From assembly GCF_014117325.1 (NCBI RefSeq), contig NZ_CP059732.1, forward strand, positions 3,919,001 to 3,983,000: 64,000 nucleotides of DNA. Reading direction: 5' to 3'. A program made the position numbers and the translations under genes. This document shows positions 40,045-49,234 of this stretch, piece after piece. This DNA comes from Spirosoma foliorum. GTDB taxonomy: Bacteria > Bacteroidota > Bacteroidia > Cytophagales > Spirosomataceae. Each line of letters begins with the position of its first letter. Positions within the stretch are counted from its first letter, which is position 1. The notes under the pieces were generated by a model, which saw only the letters and a program-made list of their open reading frames with translations, searched no databases and was not told the origin of the DNA.

Positions 40045-40950
40045 TTATTGATTCGTCATAGTCAACTCCACACTCCTCCCCTGCAACCCGCCTGTATGAA
40101 CGGCCACAACAGTTGCGTTATCCGGGAAGAATCCTTTTCGGGCCAGATCATAAATACCATAAAGCATTTTTCCGGTATAAATCTGCTCGAGTAAGACACC
40201 TGTTTTTCGTTCAAACGTCTGAATGAACTGAATCAACTCAGGCGTGGTTTTAGCGTATCCACCGAAATGATAATCGTTCAGTTGCCGCCAATTTCCCTGC
40301 TTGTCGACATCAGGAATTTTTAACGCCATCACGCCTAAGACTTTTGTTTCTTCGGATGCCGACTTGGCCAGCCCTTCTACAGTACCGCCTGTGCCAACCG
40401 GGCAGCATACAAAATCGGGCGTATAGCTTAACTGTGTACTAATTTCTGGAATAATTTCAGCCGTGCCCCGAATAGCCAGTTCGTTTGTACCGCCTTCCGG
40501 CAAATTATAGCAGGGGCCGAATTCGGCAAATAACGCATTCAGAAAATCAGGCTCCTCTTTTCGTCGATAATCGGCTCGACTAATAAACTGTAACTGCATA
40601 CCGCTTTGTCGGCAAAAAGCGAGGGTTTGATTGAGCGGCTTATCGGCAAGCTCTTCGCCCCGAACAAGGCCAATCGTTTTAAAACCGAACACATGCCCAG
40701 CCGCAGCCGTCGCATATAAATGATTGGAATAGGCTCCGCCAAAGGTTAACAAGGTTGAAAAACCCTGATTGCGGGCAGCCAGAAGATTATACTTGAGTTT
40801 ACGCCACTTATTGCCCGATACCTGCGGATGCAACAAATCGTCACGTTTTAGGAATAAACGGATCGTAACGGGCTCAGGAAAAGGATCTTCAACTAGCTGA
40901 AGTGGCGAGTTTCCCACCAAATGAGCTAACTGGCGGGCAAGTTCGTTCAT
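40045..40950 (-). CDS. PLP-dependent D-cysteine desulfhydrase/ACC deaminase family
   Basis: A 301-residue fold-type II PLP enzyme. The start ATG at 40950 (MNELARQLAHLVGNSPLQ) gives the normal N-terminus; a longer reading runs into the divergent pseudouridine synthase gene. SGNKWRKLKYNLL holds the PLP lysine, FGGAYSNHLYATAAAG is the cofactor phosphate/substrate site, and PVGTGGTVEGLAKSA is the glycine-rich phosphate-binding loop. Candidates are D-cysteine desulfhydrase or 1-aminocyclopropane-1-carboxylate deaminase; residues separating them were not checked. Confidence 0.88.
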   Translation of the reverse strand: MNELARQLAHLVGNSPLQLVEDPFPEPVTIRLFLKRDDLLHPQVSGNKWRKLKYNLLAARNQGFSTLLTFGGAYSNHLYATAAAGHVFGFKTIGLVRGEELADKPLNQTLAFCRQSGMQLQFISRADYRRKEEPDFLNALFAEFGPCYNLPEGGTNELAIRGTAEIIPEISTQLSYTPDFVCCPVGTGGTVEGLAKSASEETKVLGVMALKIPDVDKQGNWRQLNDYHFGGYAKTTPELIQFIQTFERKTGVLLEQIYTGKMLYGIYDLARKGFFPDNATVVAVHTGGLQGRSVELTMTNQ

Positions 40951-41017
40951 AATCCGTAATTTTGTCTTGTACAAACCTAGGAGGTTTGAAGAAATCTTAT
41001 AGGTTTTAGTTGAGAAA

Positions 41018-42064
<1,047 letters not shown>

Positions 42065-42090
42065 TTTACCCGCTTTGCCCTACTTGTACC

Positions 42091-42447
42091 ATGAAAAAGG
42101 ATAATATTGTTCTTGATAAGAGTTTTCGTTTTGCCATTCGCATTATCCGACTTTATCAGCATCTTAAAGACACTAAAAAAGAATTTGTGCTGAGCAAACA
42201 GATGCTACGATCTGGAACATCGGTAGGAGCAAATGTACGTGAAGGCAATAATGCAGAAAGTAAAGCTGATTTCATTCACAAAATGGGTGTTGCTCAGAAA
42301 GAAGCCGACGAGACATTATATTGGCTTGAGTTATTGAATGCAACAGACTATCTAACTATAGCCGAATTTGAAAGCATTTATCAGGATGCCAACGAATTAC
42401 TAAAATTAATCCGTAGCATTATTCTCACCGCAAAGAGTAATCGCTGA
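42091..42447 (+). CDS. Four-helix-bundle protein, 23S rRNA intervening-sequence protein (S23/IVP) type
   Basis: A 118-residue helical protein. The ATG at 42091 (MKKDNIVLDKSFRFAIRIIR) is preferred; the 14 codons before it run out of the left array. The family signature is clear: the N-terminal helix with FRFAIRIIRLYQHL, then KEFVLSKQMLRSGTSVGANVREGNNAES, and a last helix ANELLKLIRSIIL. Members form pentameric bundles. IVP genes are known inside 23S rRNA intervening sequences, and a related fold is Avd of diversity-generating retroelements. Here the gene lies outside any rRNA, between heptad arrays. I find no reverse transcriptase nearby. Confidence 0.9.
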   Translation: MKKDNIVLDKSFRFAIRIIRLYQHLKDTKKEFVLSKQMLRSGTSVGANVREGNNAESKADFIHKMGVAQKEADETLYWLELLNATDYLTIAEFESIYQDANELLKLIRSIILTAKSNR

Positions 42448-42457
42448 GAGCAAAAAT

Positions 42458-42530
<73 letters not shown>

Positions 42531-42535
42531 AAAAA

Positions 42536-42988
42536 ATGATTTCAATTCGACCTGGCACCCTTGAGGATATCCCTGAAGCGTTTGCTTTAGTAATGGAATT
42601 AGCCGTTTACGAACGAGCTGCCGATCAGGTTAGCAACACCGTTGAACAAATGGCGCTTGACGGCTTTGGCCCCAACCCTCTTTTTGGGATGATTATGGCC
42701 GAAGACTCAGACACCAAAAATATTGTCGGTATGGCCCTGTACTTCTTCCGCTATTCGACCTGGAAAGGCAAGCGTCTGTACCTGGAAGATATTATTGTGA
42801 CGGAAGATTTTCGAGGCTATGGCGTCGGAAAACTCCTACTGGATGCTACCATTGAAACGGCCAAAGAAACCCATTGCACCGGTATGATGTGGCAAGTTTT
42901 GGACTGGAATGAGCCTGCTATTGGCTTTTATAAGCAGTTTGGTACCCGCTTCGACGACGGCTGGACGAACTGTCATCTGGATTTTTAA
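42536..42988 (+). CDS. GNAT family N-acetyltransferase, SSAT-like
   Basis: A 150-residue acetyltransferase. It contains RPGTLEDIPEAFALVMELAVYE, then YSTWKGKRLYLEDIIVTEDFRGYGVGKLLL, where RGYGVGKLL is the acetyl-CoA pyrophosphate loop, and WQVLDWNEPAIGFYKQFG, a segment typical of diamine/spermidine N1-acetyltransferases. The substrate is likely a polyamine or amine, but not fixed. The start codon lies 6 bp after the (TCATCAT)10 array, and no ribosome-binding site is visible. A long hairpin follows its stop codon. Confidence 0.88.
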   Translation: MISIRPGTLEDIPEAFALVMELAVYERAADQVSNTVEQMALDGFGPNPLFGMIMAEDSDTKNIVGMALYFFRYSTWKGKRLYLEDIIVTEDFRGYGVGKLLLDATIETAKETHCTGMMWQVLDWNEPAIGFYKQFGTRFDDGWTNCHLDF

Positions 42989-43140
42989 AAAGAAGGAAAG
43001 GGAATTAGAAGGAGGAAAGGGACGAAAGGGAAGAGAGGTTTGAAATGATAAAAGAATACTATTTTATCTTCTTGTCCCTTTTTTCCCTCTCCTCCCCTTG
43101 GTCCCTTTCCTCCTTCTAATTCCCTTTCCTCCTCCCAATT
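42989..43140. repeat. Purine/pyrimidine inverted repeat after the GNAT gene
   Basis: The left arm (GAAGGAAAGGGAATTAGAAG and further AAAGGGA words) and the right arm (CTTCTAATTCCCTTTCCTCC) pair over about 50 bases. The words repeat at about 8 nt. It is one of the longest such structures and ends just before the -7 box of the next gene. Confidence 0.82.
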
Positions 43141-43143
43141 CCC

Positions 43144-43151
43144 TATCTTTG
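43144..43151 (+). promoter_or_regulatory. Candidate -7 box of the GT51 gene
   Basis: TATCTTTG fits TAnnTTTG, 23 bp before the ATG at 43175. A -33 box would lie in the hairpin arm. Confidence 0.45.
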
Positions 43152-43174
43152 CGATTCGAGAATAGTGACTAAGC

Positions 43175-45418
43175 ATGACGGATCGTCAACAGAAGGCTCT
43201 GCGTATCGCTGGCTGGATATTTCTGAGTATTTTTTTATTGGCCTGTGTAGGTGCTGGCGTGGCTTATTTCAAGCGCGAAAGCCTGTTAAAAACTGCCCTC
43301 GAACGAGGAATCCGTAAAGCAAAACGGGATTATCATCTTGATGTTCGGATTGGCTCAGCCAAATTTACCGGATTAAGCTCGCTGGCATTCACGGATATTT
43401 CAGTCGTGCCTGAACAGCGCGACAGTCTGGCTCGTATCCAACGGGTTGAACTGGCAGTCCGGTTCTGGCCGTTACTGACTGGTAAAATCGGCTTGTCGGG
43501 CATGACCCTCGAAAATGGTCTTGTTCAGGTTGTAAAGCGTGATTCGCTCACGAATATTGACTTCCTGCTTCACAAAAAACGCGATTCTACAGCAACTGCT
43601 GACCGTTCGGCTGAATCATCCCAGCGTACAAATCTGGCTGATGTAACCGAAAACCTGATCGACAATATTCTGTCTAAGATTCCCGATGATCTGAATATCA
43701 GCAATCTGGAGTTTCGGGCTATGGATACGGACGATACTCTAAGTCTGCTAACCCAAACAGCGGTTATTAAAGACGAAGACGTAGCCTCAACACTAAAACT
43801 AAACGGCAATCAGGCAACCTGGCACGTGACAGGTACCGCTGATCCTGCCAGCCGGGAATATAATCTGGCCCTATATGCCGAAGGGAAGCCAATTGAACTC
43901 CCTTATATTCAGAAGAAATTTAACTTAAAGCTCCAGGCTGATACCTTACGGGCCGAACTTCATGAGGTTGATCGTTCGGGTGGTGAGTTTCGGCTTGAAG
44001 GAGCGGGTTCTGTTCAGAATTTACGGATTAACCATCCGGCCATTGCCCGCGCTGATGTGCTGGTGCCAAGGGCAGCTATAGATGCACACCTGTTTGTTGG
44101 CGAAAATTATGTGGGTGTCGATAGCTCATCAACCTTACACTTAGGAGAAGTCAGCGCCCATCCTTTCCTAAAATATACGCTCAAGCCAACGAAAATTTAT
44201 GAGGCCCAGTTACATACGGGCCCTATGGACGCTCAGGCGCTGTTCAATTCATTTCCGCAAGGATTGTTTGAATCGCTTGAAGGGATGAAAGTCTCCGGCA
44301 AGCTCCGGTATGATGTTGATTTCCAATTAGATTCCTCGCTTCCCGATTCCGTAAAATTTGATTCTGGTTTAACCTCCGAAGGCTTCCAGATTTTGCAAAT
44401 GGGTCGCACGGATTTCGCGGCCATCAACCAGCCGTTTATTTATACTCCTTACGAGAAAGGCAAACCCGTTCGGGATATTGTTGTTGGCCCCGAAAATCCG
44501 GACTACACCCCTATCGACCAGATTTCGCCTGATCTTCGGAACGCGTTGTTAACCTCGGAAGATTATAACTTCTTTACGCATAAGGGATTCAACGAGAAAG
44601 CTTTCCGCGTCTCTATTGCGACCAATTTTAAAGAGAAATCATTTAAACGAGGAGCCAGTACGATTTCGATGCAGTTGGTAAAAAACGTCTTCCTAAATCG
44701 AAATAAGACGATTTCTCGCAAGGTTGAAGAGATCCTGATTGTCTGGCTGATCGAGAACCAGCATATCATTCCCAAAGAACGGATGTATGAGGTCTATCTC
44801 AATATTATTGAGTGGGGAAAAAATATTTACGGCATTGGAGAAGCTGCCCGCTATTACTTTGCCAAAAGTCCCTCTGAACTTGATCTGGGCGAAAGTATTT
44901 TTCTAGCCTTTGTAGTACCCCGTCCTAAAGCCGCTTTAAACTGGTTCGTGCCAGATGGCACCCTTCAGGTACGAAACGTACGTGGGTACTTTAGACTTAT
45001 TGGTCGGATTATGTCCCGACGTGGCCTGACGGCACCGGACTCCGGCGCTTACGGTTTTTATGGCGTTCGCCTTCGCGAAGGACTTCGTCGTCAGGTTGCT
45101 CCTGTAGATTCCTTATTCCAAAGCGACAGCCTAATGACAGATCCGGCAGATGTTGATGCCGACGACGACAGCGAAGGAGGTACCGGAATCGGGAACTTCT
45201 TCCGCCGATTATTTAAAGGCAAAAAAGCCGATGAGAAACGAACGGATGAGGAGCAATCAACGGTTCAGCCTGAACGCCGATCAACACCTGACGTCATCAC
45301 GAACGAACCAGCCCCTACCGACACTGTTAAAACCCGCAAGCAACTTCGGCAGGAACGACGGGAGCAAAAGCGACGGGAAAAAGAAGCGAAAAAGGCTCTG
45401 GAAGCCAATAACCCCTAA
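43175..45418 (+). CDS. AsmA-like/GT51 peptidoglycan glycosyltransferase
   Basis: A 747-residue membrane protein. An N-terminal anchor (GWIFLSIFLLACVGAGVAYF, residues 13-32) is followed by about 400 residues resembling AsmA-type lipid-linked proteins (KLQADTLRAELHEVDRSGGE, LEGMKVSGKLRYDVDFQLD) and then a transglycosylase (GT51) domain. Its motifs are LLTSEDYNFFTHKGFN (catalytic Glu), RGASTISMQLVKNVFLNR and RKVEEILIVWLIENQH. There is no penicillin-binding transpeptidase domain. The last 80 residues are a basic, charged tail. So it polymerises lipid II and carries an extra, unusual periplasmic region before the catalytic domain. Confidence 0.88.
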   Translation: MTDRQQKALRIAGWIFLSIFLLACVGAGVAYFKRESLLKTALERGIRKAKRDYHLDVRIGSAKFTGLSSLAFTDISVVPEQRDSLARIQRVELAVRFWPLLTGKIGLSGMTLENGLVQVVKRDSLTNIDFLLHKKRDSTATADRSAESSQRTNLADVTENLIDNILSKIPDDLNISNLEFRAMDTDDTLSLLTQTAVIKDEDVASTLKLNGNQATWHVTGTADPASREYNLALYAEGKPIELPYIQKKFNLKLQADTLRAELHEVDRSGGEFRLEGAGSVQNLRINHPAIARADVLVPRAAIDAHLFVGENYVGVDSSSTLHLGEVSAHPFLKYTLKPTKIYEAQLHTGPMDAQALFNSFPQGLFESLEGMKVSGKLRYDVDFQLDSSLPDSVKFDSGLTSEGFQILQMGRTDFAAINQPFIYTPYEKGKPVRDIVVGPENPDYTPIDQISPDLRNALLTSEDYNFFTHKGFNEKAFRVSIATNFKEKSFKRGASTISMQLVKNVFLNRNKTISRKVEEILIVWLIENQHIIPKERMYEVYLNIIEWGKNIYGIGEAARYYFAKSPSELDLGESIFLAFVVPRPKAALNWFVPDGTLQVRNVRGYFRLIGRIMSRRGLTAPDSGAYGFYGVRLREGLRRQVAPVDSLFQSDSLMTDPADVDADDDSEGGTGIGNFFRRLFKGKKADEKRTDEEQSTVQPERRSTPDVITNEPAPTDTVKTRKQLRQERREQKRREKEAKKALEANNP

Positions 45419-45426
45419 CTGTACTT

Positions 45427-45795
45427 ATGAAAGCATTAGTGCGATTGATTCTGCTTGTCGTTATTTTCGGGGGGATTTCTCTTTTCGTTATCTCAAAACT
45501 GAACCATACATCGCTTTCAACCAAAACAATTGATTTAGGCGTCGATTGTTCGGAGATAGACAATGTACTGGTAACATCGACGGTTAACGTGGTTGTAAAA
45601 AACCACTCATCCCGTTCTCATAAAGATGTATCGGTAAAAATAATTGCCTTCGACGAAGCCGGCAATCAGCTTAAAGAGAAATATACCACGTTTACCCGCA
45701 CACTGGCCCCTAATAGTAGTTTCGATAAACCCGTTACCTTACCAGCCGAGACCAAGCGGTGCGATTGCAAGATCGTCAGCTCACAACCAGACTAA
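45427..45795 (+). CDS. Small anchored protein (122 aa), FxLYD-like
   Basis: An N-terminal hydrophobic segment (LVRLILLVVIFGGISLFVIS) is followed by a beta-rich domain (VDCSEIDNVLVTSTVNVVVK, KDVSVKIIAFDEAGNQL and TRTLAPNSSFDKPVTLPA). The arrangement resembles FxLYD-type single-sandwich domains. It is 8 bp after the GT51 gene and probably cotranscribed with it. The CDC motif (RCDCKIV) near the end is notable. Likely periplasmic and membrane anchored; function unknown. Confidence 0.65.
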   Translation: MKALVRLILLVVIFGGISLFVISKLNHTSLSTKTIDLGVDCSEIDNVLVTSTVNVVVKNHSSRSHKDVSVKIIAFDEAGNQLKEKYTTFTRTLAPNSSFDKPVTLPAETKRCDCKIVSSQPD

Positions 45796-45812
45796 TAGAT
45801 TTTCAAGGCATC

Positions 45813-46445
45813 TTATTTTCCCGTAATCGTAACAGCTTTACCCAAGTACTCATCTTTATCCAACTGATCAAGCAGGAAAGCAGCAACATCGGCACGGCTG
45901 ATTTTAGGCAATGCAAATAGCGAAAAGGGTAAATGTTCACCTAATCGATACTTGCCCGTAAGTGGCCCGTTTGTCAGTCGGGTTGGGCGAGCAATGACCC
46001 AATCAAGTTTGCTCTGCCGAATGGCTTGTTCCTGTATTTCCTTTTCGGCAATAACGCCCTTGAGTACTAATTTGATAAAGAATTTACTGGGCAAAGACGC
46101 TTCTTCATAGCTTGTTCCAACACCCAGCGACGATACCACCAGCAATCTGCGTACCCCTGCCTGTCGCATGGCTGTGATTAGATTTTTCGTACCATCCGCT
46201 ACAACAGGGTTGTTCTGGCCAGGGCGACTACCCAATGCACAGAAAACAGCGTCCTGTCGTCGAACAGCATGAAGTAACGTGTCTGGCTTGAGAACATCAC
46301 CGGTCAGTACTGTTAGATTCGGATGCTTAATCGCTAGTTTCGCCGGATCGCGCACGAAAGCCGTGACATAGTATCCCCGTTGCAGTGCCTGTTCAACGGC
46401 TTGTTTACCAGTTCCCCCGGTAGCTCCTACGACTAACAGTTGCAT
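45813..46445 (-). CDS. NAD(P)-dependent epimerase/reductase, atypical SDR
   Basis: A 210-residue Rossmann protein. The start ATG at 46445 (MQLLVVGATGGTGKQAVEQA) is taken; a longer reading would translate the trmD terminator. Motifs are GATGGTGKQ (residues 7-15), LTGDVLKPDTLL, VFCALGSRP and RRLLVVSSLGVG, followed by WVIARPTRLTNGPLTGKYRL. These fit the NmrA/biliverdin-reductase-like atypical SDR proteins. The substrate is unknown. It lies downstream of the ribosomal protein/trmD group but behind a terminator. Confidence 0.82.
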   Translation of the reverse strand: MQLLVVGATGGTGKQAVEQALQRGYYVTAFVRDPAKLAIKHPNLTVLTGDVLKPDTLLHAVRRQDAVFCALGSRPGQNNPVVADGTKNLITAMRQAGVRRLLVVSSLGVGTSYEEASLPSKFFIKLVLKGVIAEKEIQEQAIRQSKLDWVIARPTRLTNGPLTGKYRLGEHLPFSLFALPKISRADVAAFLLDQLDKDEYLGKAVTITGK

Positions 46446-46449
46446 AAAA

Positions 46450-46492
46450 AATGGCTGATATTGAGTACGTCTATAACTCAATATCAGCCATT
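46450..46492 (-). terminator. Terminator downstream of trmD
   Basis: The 17-bp stem AATGGCTGATATTGAGT / ACTCAATATCAGCCATT with a 9-nt loop and a T run lies 25 bp past the trmD stop on the minus strand. Confidence 0.9.
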
Positions 46493-46516
46493 CGGTTTAT
46501 TAACTTAGGTCTACGG

Positions 46517-47194
46517 TTATTCTTCCAGCAAATCAGGGCGTCTTGCCTGGGTTCGAGCCAAGGCCTGTTCGTGACGCCACTCGTCAATTTTGGCTTCGTG
46601 ACCCGATAGTAGAATGTCGGGCACCCGGTGGCCTTCGAATTCGGCCGGACGAGTGTAGACTGGGGGCGCTAAAAGATTATCCTGAAATGAATCGGTTAGT
46701 GCCGATGTTTCATCATTCAGAACTCCTGGCAACAAACGGATAATAGCATCTGAAAGCACGCAGGCGGCAAGTTCACCACCCGAAAGCACGTAATCGCCAA
46801 TGCTGATTTCTTTAGTGATAAACAGCTCCCGAACACGTTCATCTACACCTTTGTAGTGCCCGCAGAGAATAATCAGATTTTGCCGCAACGAGAGTGTATT
46901 GGTCGTTTTCTGATTCAATCGCTCACCATCTGGCGTCATATAAATAATCTCGTCGTAAGCCCGATCTGCCTGTAGCGCACGAATACATCGGGCAATCGGT
47001 TCGATTTGCATCACCATGCCCGCTGCGCCACCAAAGGCATAATCATCTACTCGCCGATGTTTATCCAGCGTATAATCGCGCAGGTCGTGGACAACGACTT
47101 CCACATAACCGCCCTGTTGTGCCCGCTGTAGAATAGAATGGGCGAAAAAGCTCTCCAGAAGCTTCGGCAGACAGGTAATAATATCAATCCTCAT
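46517..47194 (-). CDS. trmD: tRNA (guanine-37-N1)-methyltransferase
   Basis: A 225-residue SPOUT methyltransferase that makes m1G37 in tRNA. The signature [28 protein letters not shown] and [21 protein letters not shown] are the knotted SAM-binding motifs. The catalytic-region Asp in [10 protein letters not shown] is present. It overlaps rimM by 11 bp and is the last gene of the rpsP-rimM-trmD group. A terminator follows. Confidence 0.97.
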   Translation of the reverse strand: MRIDIITCLPKLLESFFAHSILQRAQQGGYVEVVVHDLRDYTLDKHRRVDDYAFGGAAGMVMQIEPIARCIRALQADRAYDEIIYMTPDGERLNQKTTNTLSLRQNLIILCGHYKGVDERVRELFITKEISIGDYVLSGGELAACVLSDAIIRLLPGVLNDETSALTDSFQDNLLAPPVYTRPAEFEGHRVPDILLSGHEAKIDEWRHEQALARTQARRPDLLEE

Positions 47195-47780
47195 CGGTAT
47201 CGTCGTCCGCTTCGTCGCCGTTTATTTCTGAACTTTCATCCTTACTATTATCTTCCATGTAAATAGCGAGAAGACCGTCGGGTAAAGCGACATTAAGCTT
47301 TTGATTGGCACGATCGATTGTCCTAACAATATCACTATTGATTGGAATCAGGACCTCTTTACCTTCGTAATCCATAGCAATCAGGTCTTGCGCATTCATA
47401 GCGTACACGCCCTGCACAATGCCTAATGCACCAGCTTCGGCATCGACAATCTGATAACCAACAATTTCGTGAAAATAAAAACGGGTTTCGTCGGTGATCG
47501 GTTCTAATTCATCCAATGGCAAATAGGCACCACAGTTAATTAAACGCTCCGCCTGTTCGATGGTGTCCACATCGTCGAAAGCAATAATGGCCCGACTACC
47601 TTTCACGATGGCGATTGATTCGATAAAATATGGAATCAATTCACCTTTCACTTCCAGCAATACCGACTCCAGATCTGCGTATTCGGCAGGGTTATCGACA
47701 TCCAGAAAAAGCACTAGTTCACCACTAACGCCATGCGTCTTGGTGATATGACCTACTTGATAACAATCGTCTTTTGTCAT
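47184..47780 (-). CDS. rimM: Ribosome maturation factor RimM
   Basis: RimM binds S19 and assists 30S assembly. The start ATG at 47780 ([20 protein letters not shown]) is preferred over an upstream start that would pass through a hairpin. The N-terminal RimM domain ([19 protein letters not shown]) is followed by the PRC-barrel domain ([33 protein letters not shown]). The tail is acidic (about 25 residues of Asp, Glu and Ser). Its length is near 198 residues. It overlaps trmD. Confidence 0.95.
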   Translation of the reverse strand: MTKDDCYQVGHITKTHGVSGELVLFLDVDNPAEYADLESVLLEVKGELIPYFIESIAIVKGSRAIIAFDDVDTIEQAERLINCGAYLPLDELEPITDETRFYFHEIVGYQIVDAEAGALGIVQGVYAMNAQDLIAMDYEGKEVLIPINSDIVRTIDRANQKLNVALPDGLLAIYMEDNSKDESSEINGDEADDDTDED

Positions 47781-47784
47781 AGGG

Positions 47785-47838
47785 AATGCGGCTGGGAAGC
47801 CACTTTTAAACCCAAAAGCACGGCTTTCCAGCCGCATT
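47785..47838 (-). promoter_or_regulatory. Hairpin just upstream of the rimM start
   Basis: AATGCGGCTGGGAAGCC pairs with GGCTTTCCAGCCGCATT (one G-T position), about 20 nt apart. It lies 5 bp from the rimM ATG and could hide its translation start. Confidence 0.6.
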
Positions 47839-47846
47839 ACTTATAA

Positions 47847-47878
47847 AAAGAGCCTGTCCAGAAACGAACAGGCTCTTT
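47847..47878. terminator. Hairpin between rpsP and rimM (terminator or attenuator)
   Basis: AAAGAGCCTGT / ACAGGCTCTTT with a 10-nt loop, with T runs on both strands. It is between two genes usually cotranscribed, so it may attenuate rather than end transcription. Confidence 0.8.
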
Positions 47879-47926
47879 CTTTACAAATTTACTGAAGTAC
47901 TGGTTACCCAGGAACCGGCGAAAAAA

Positions 47927-48472
47927 TTATTCCGCAGCAGGTGCTTCTTCAGCAGGAGCAGCATCTTCTGCAGGAGCTTCTTCAGCTACTGGAGTTTCTG
48001 CAACAGGCTCTTCTACTTTGTTTTTCTTAGCAATAGCTTCAGCGCGAGCTTCGTTCACCTTTTTCTCCGCTTCTAAACGAGCAGCGCGATCTTGCTCTTT
48101 CGATTGCGATTTGGTTTCAGCAGCACCGGTTTTACGGCCTTGTTTTTCTTCTTGCCAGGTCGTGAATTTCGCATCGGCCTGTTCTTGTGTGATAGCACCT
48201 TTGTTCACACCCACCTGAAGGTGCTTGCGATACATGATGCCTTCGTGCGACAATACCGAACGCGCGGTATCAGTCGGCTGAGCACCAACCATGAGCCAGT
48301 AAACAGCCCGCTCCGACTTCAATACAACAGTCGAAGGGTCAGTGTTGGGATTGTACGAACCGATTTTTTCAATGAAACGGCCATCGCGAGGAGAGGTTGA
48401 CTCTGCAATCACGATATCGTAAATCGCTCTTCTTTTGCGTCCACGACGCGCTAAACGAATTTTAACACTCAT
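47927..48472 (-). CDS. rpsP: 30S ribosomal protein S16, long form
   Basis: S16 is a primary-binding 30S protein. The first 80 residues are the S16 domain (MSVKIRLARRGRKRRAIYDI, SPRDGRFIEKIGSYNPN and SERAVYWLMVGAQPTDTARS). The protein is 181 residues, about twice the E. coli length. The extra C-terminal part starts with GRKTGAAETKSQSKEQDRAA and ends in Ala/Glu-rich low complexity (VAETPVAEEAPAEDAAPAEE). Such tails are common in Bacteroidota. A promoter-like CTTG-N19-TACCTTTG is 54 bp upstream. Confidence 0.96.
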   Translation of the reverse strand: MSVKIRLARRGRKRRAIYDIVIAESTSPRDGRFIEKIGSYNPNTDPSTVVLKSERAVYWLMVGAQPTDTARSVLSHEGIMYRKHLQVGVNKGAITQEQADAKFTTWQEEKQGRKTGAAETKSQSKEQDRAARLEAEKKVNEARAEAIAKKNKVEEPVAETPVAEEAPAEDAAPAEEAPAAE

Positions 48473-48525
48473 TTGTGCTTGATTGGTTTTGATGGGAGAC
48501 GCATCCCCCCTGTAAAACGTGGCCG

Positions 48526-48556
48526 CAAAGGTACGAAAAAAGTTTCAGGTTTCAAG
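48526..48556 (-). promoter_or_regulatory. Candidate rpsP promoter
   Basis: CTTG (48556-48553), a 19-nt spacer and TACCTTTG (48533-48526) fit the Bacteroidota consensus with one mismatch. The -33 box is inside the heptad repeat next to it. Confidence 0.6.
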
Positions 48557-48624
48557 TTCAATGTTTTAAGTTTAAATGTCTGACGATCAAATAAACCTGA
48601 AACACGGAACCTGAAACCTGAAAC
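48542..48624. repeat. Heptad-built inverted repeat between rpsP and rnpB
   Basis: Units GTTTCAG, GTTTCAA, GTTCAAT, GTTTTAA, GTTTAAA start at 48542, 48549, 48556, 48563, 48570. The right arm has units ending in AAC (CTGAAAC, ACGGAAC, CTGAAAC, CTGAAAC) from 48597 to 48624. The 7-nt steps hold on both arms. It may also terminate rnpB. Confidence 0.9.
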
Positions 48625-48642
48625 GTTTAAAAACCCTTTTCA

Positions 48643-49138
48643 ACACGAGTCTATAAGCCGGGTTCTGTCCTCCCACAAGCGTGGAATGGCTTATCATTTA
48701 TCTGGGATGGTCGTCACCGGCCACCTCGTTCGACCTACCCGCGTCGGCATCTGGATCGTCCCGGATGGGATTTCTCCAGAACGGGAACGAGCCGCCCCAC
48801 GTCCGACGCTTATTTGGTCTTTCAGCCCCTAAGGTTTATCCTGCCCCACCGGTCGCCCGTTGGGCGGTAGGCTCTTACCCCACCTTTTCACCCTTACCAA
48901 GGTTGAGTTGTAAAGTTGTAAGGTTAACGAGTTATAAAGTTTATTGCTGTGCTAATAAAACTTTACAACTTTCCGACTGAACAACTCTACAACTCAAATC
49001 TGGCGGTATATTTTCTGTGACACTGGCTGTCGAATGGTCGTTCCCAACCATCCTCCTTCCCGTTAGGAAGTAGGGTGCCCTATGCTGCCCGGACTTTCCT
49101 CGCCCAATTGCTCAGACGCGATAAGCCAACTCGTATTG
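48643..49138 (-). ncRNA. rnpB: RNase P RNA, with an insert in the P12 position
   Basis: The minus strand shows the conserved parts of bacterial class A RNase P RNA in order: GCGAGGAAAGTCCGGGC (CR I/P4) near the 5' end, ACAGAAAATATACCGCC, GGTAAGGGTGAAAAGGTG, AGATAAATGAT and ACAGAACCCGGCTTAT near the 3' end. P1 is ACGAGTT with GACTCGT. The whole is about 496 nt, about 100 nt more than usual. The excess is a hairpin at 48905-48999, between ATACCGCC and GGTAAGGG, where helix P12 belongs. Exact ends are estimated. Confidence 0.95.
48905..48999. repeat. Octad-built inverted repeat inside rnpB (P12)
   Basis: On the plus strand GTT recurs at 48907, 48915, 48923, 48931 and 48939. On the other arm the trinucleotide AAC or GAC ends at 48961, 48969, 48977, 48985 and 48993. 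Spacing is exactly 8 nt on both arms. The arms pair and replace the normal P12 tip. Confidence 0.92.
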
Positions 49139-49149
49139 ATCAGGGACCA

Positions 49150-49157
49150 CAAAGGTA
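49150..49157 (-). promoter_or_regulatory. Candidate -7 box of rnpB
   Basis: TACCTTTG on the minus strand, about 12 bp before the estimated 5' end of rnpB; no clear -33 at 19 nt. Confidence 0.5.
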
Positions 49158-49166
49158 GCTAAAAAC

Positions 49167-49213
49167 AAAGACTCCCGGCATCAGTAGTTTCCTACTGCCA
49201 ACCGGGAGTCTTT
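49167..49213. terminator. Terminator downstream of susD
   Basis: AAAGACTCCCGG / CCGGGAGTCTTT with an inner AGTAG/CTACT stem; T runs on both sides. It separates susD from rnpB. Confidence 0.9.
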
Positions 49214-49234
49214 TTACAAAATAGCGTACTAAAT

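Noticed and set aside
42091..42447. Diversity-generating retroelement (Avd-like protein)
   Set aside because: Avd shares the four-helix-bundle fold, but there is no reverse transcriptase, template repeat or variable repeat nearby.
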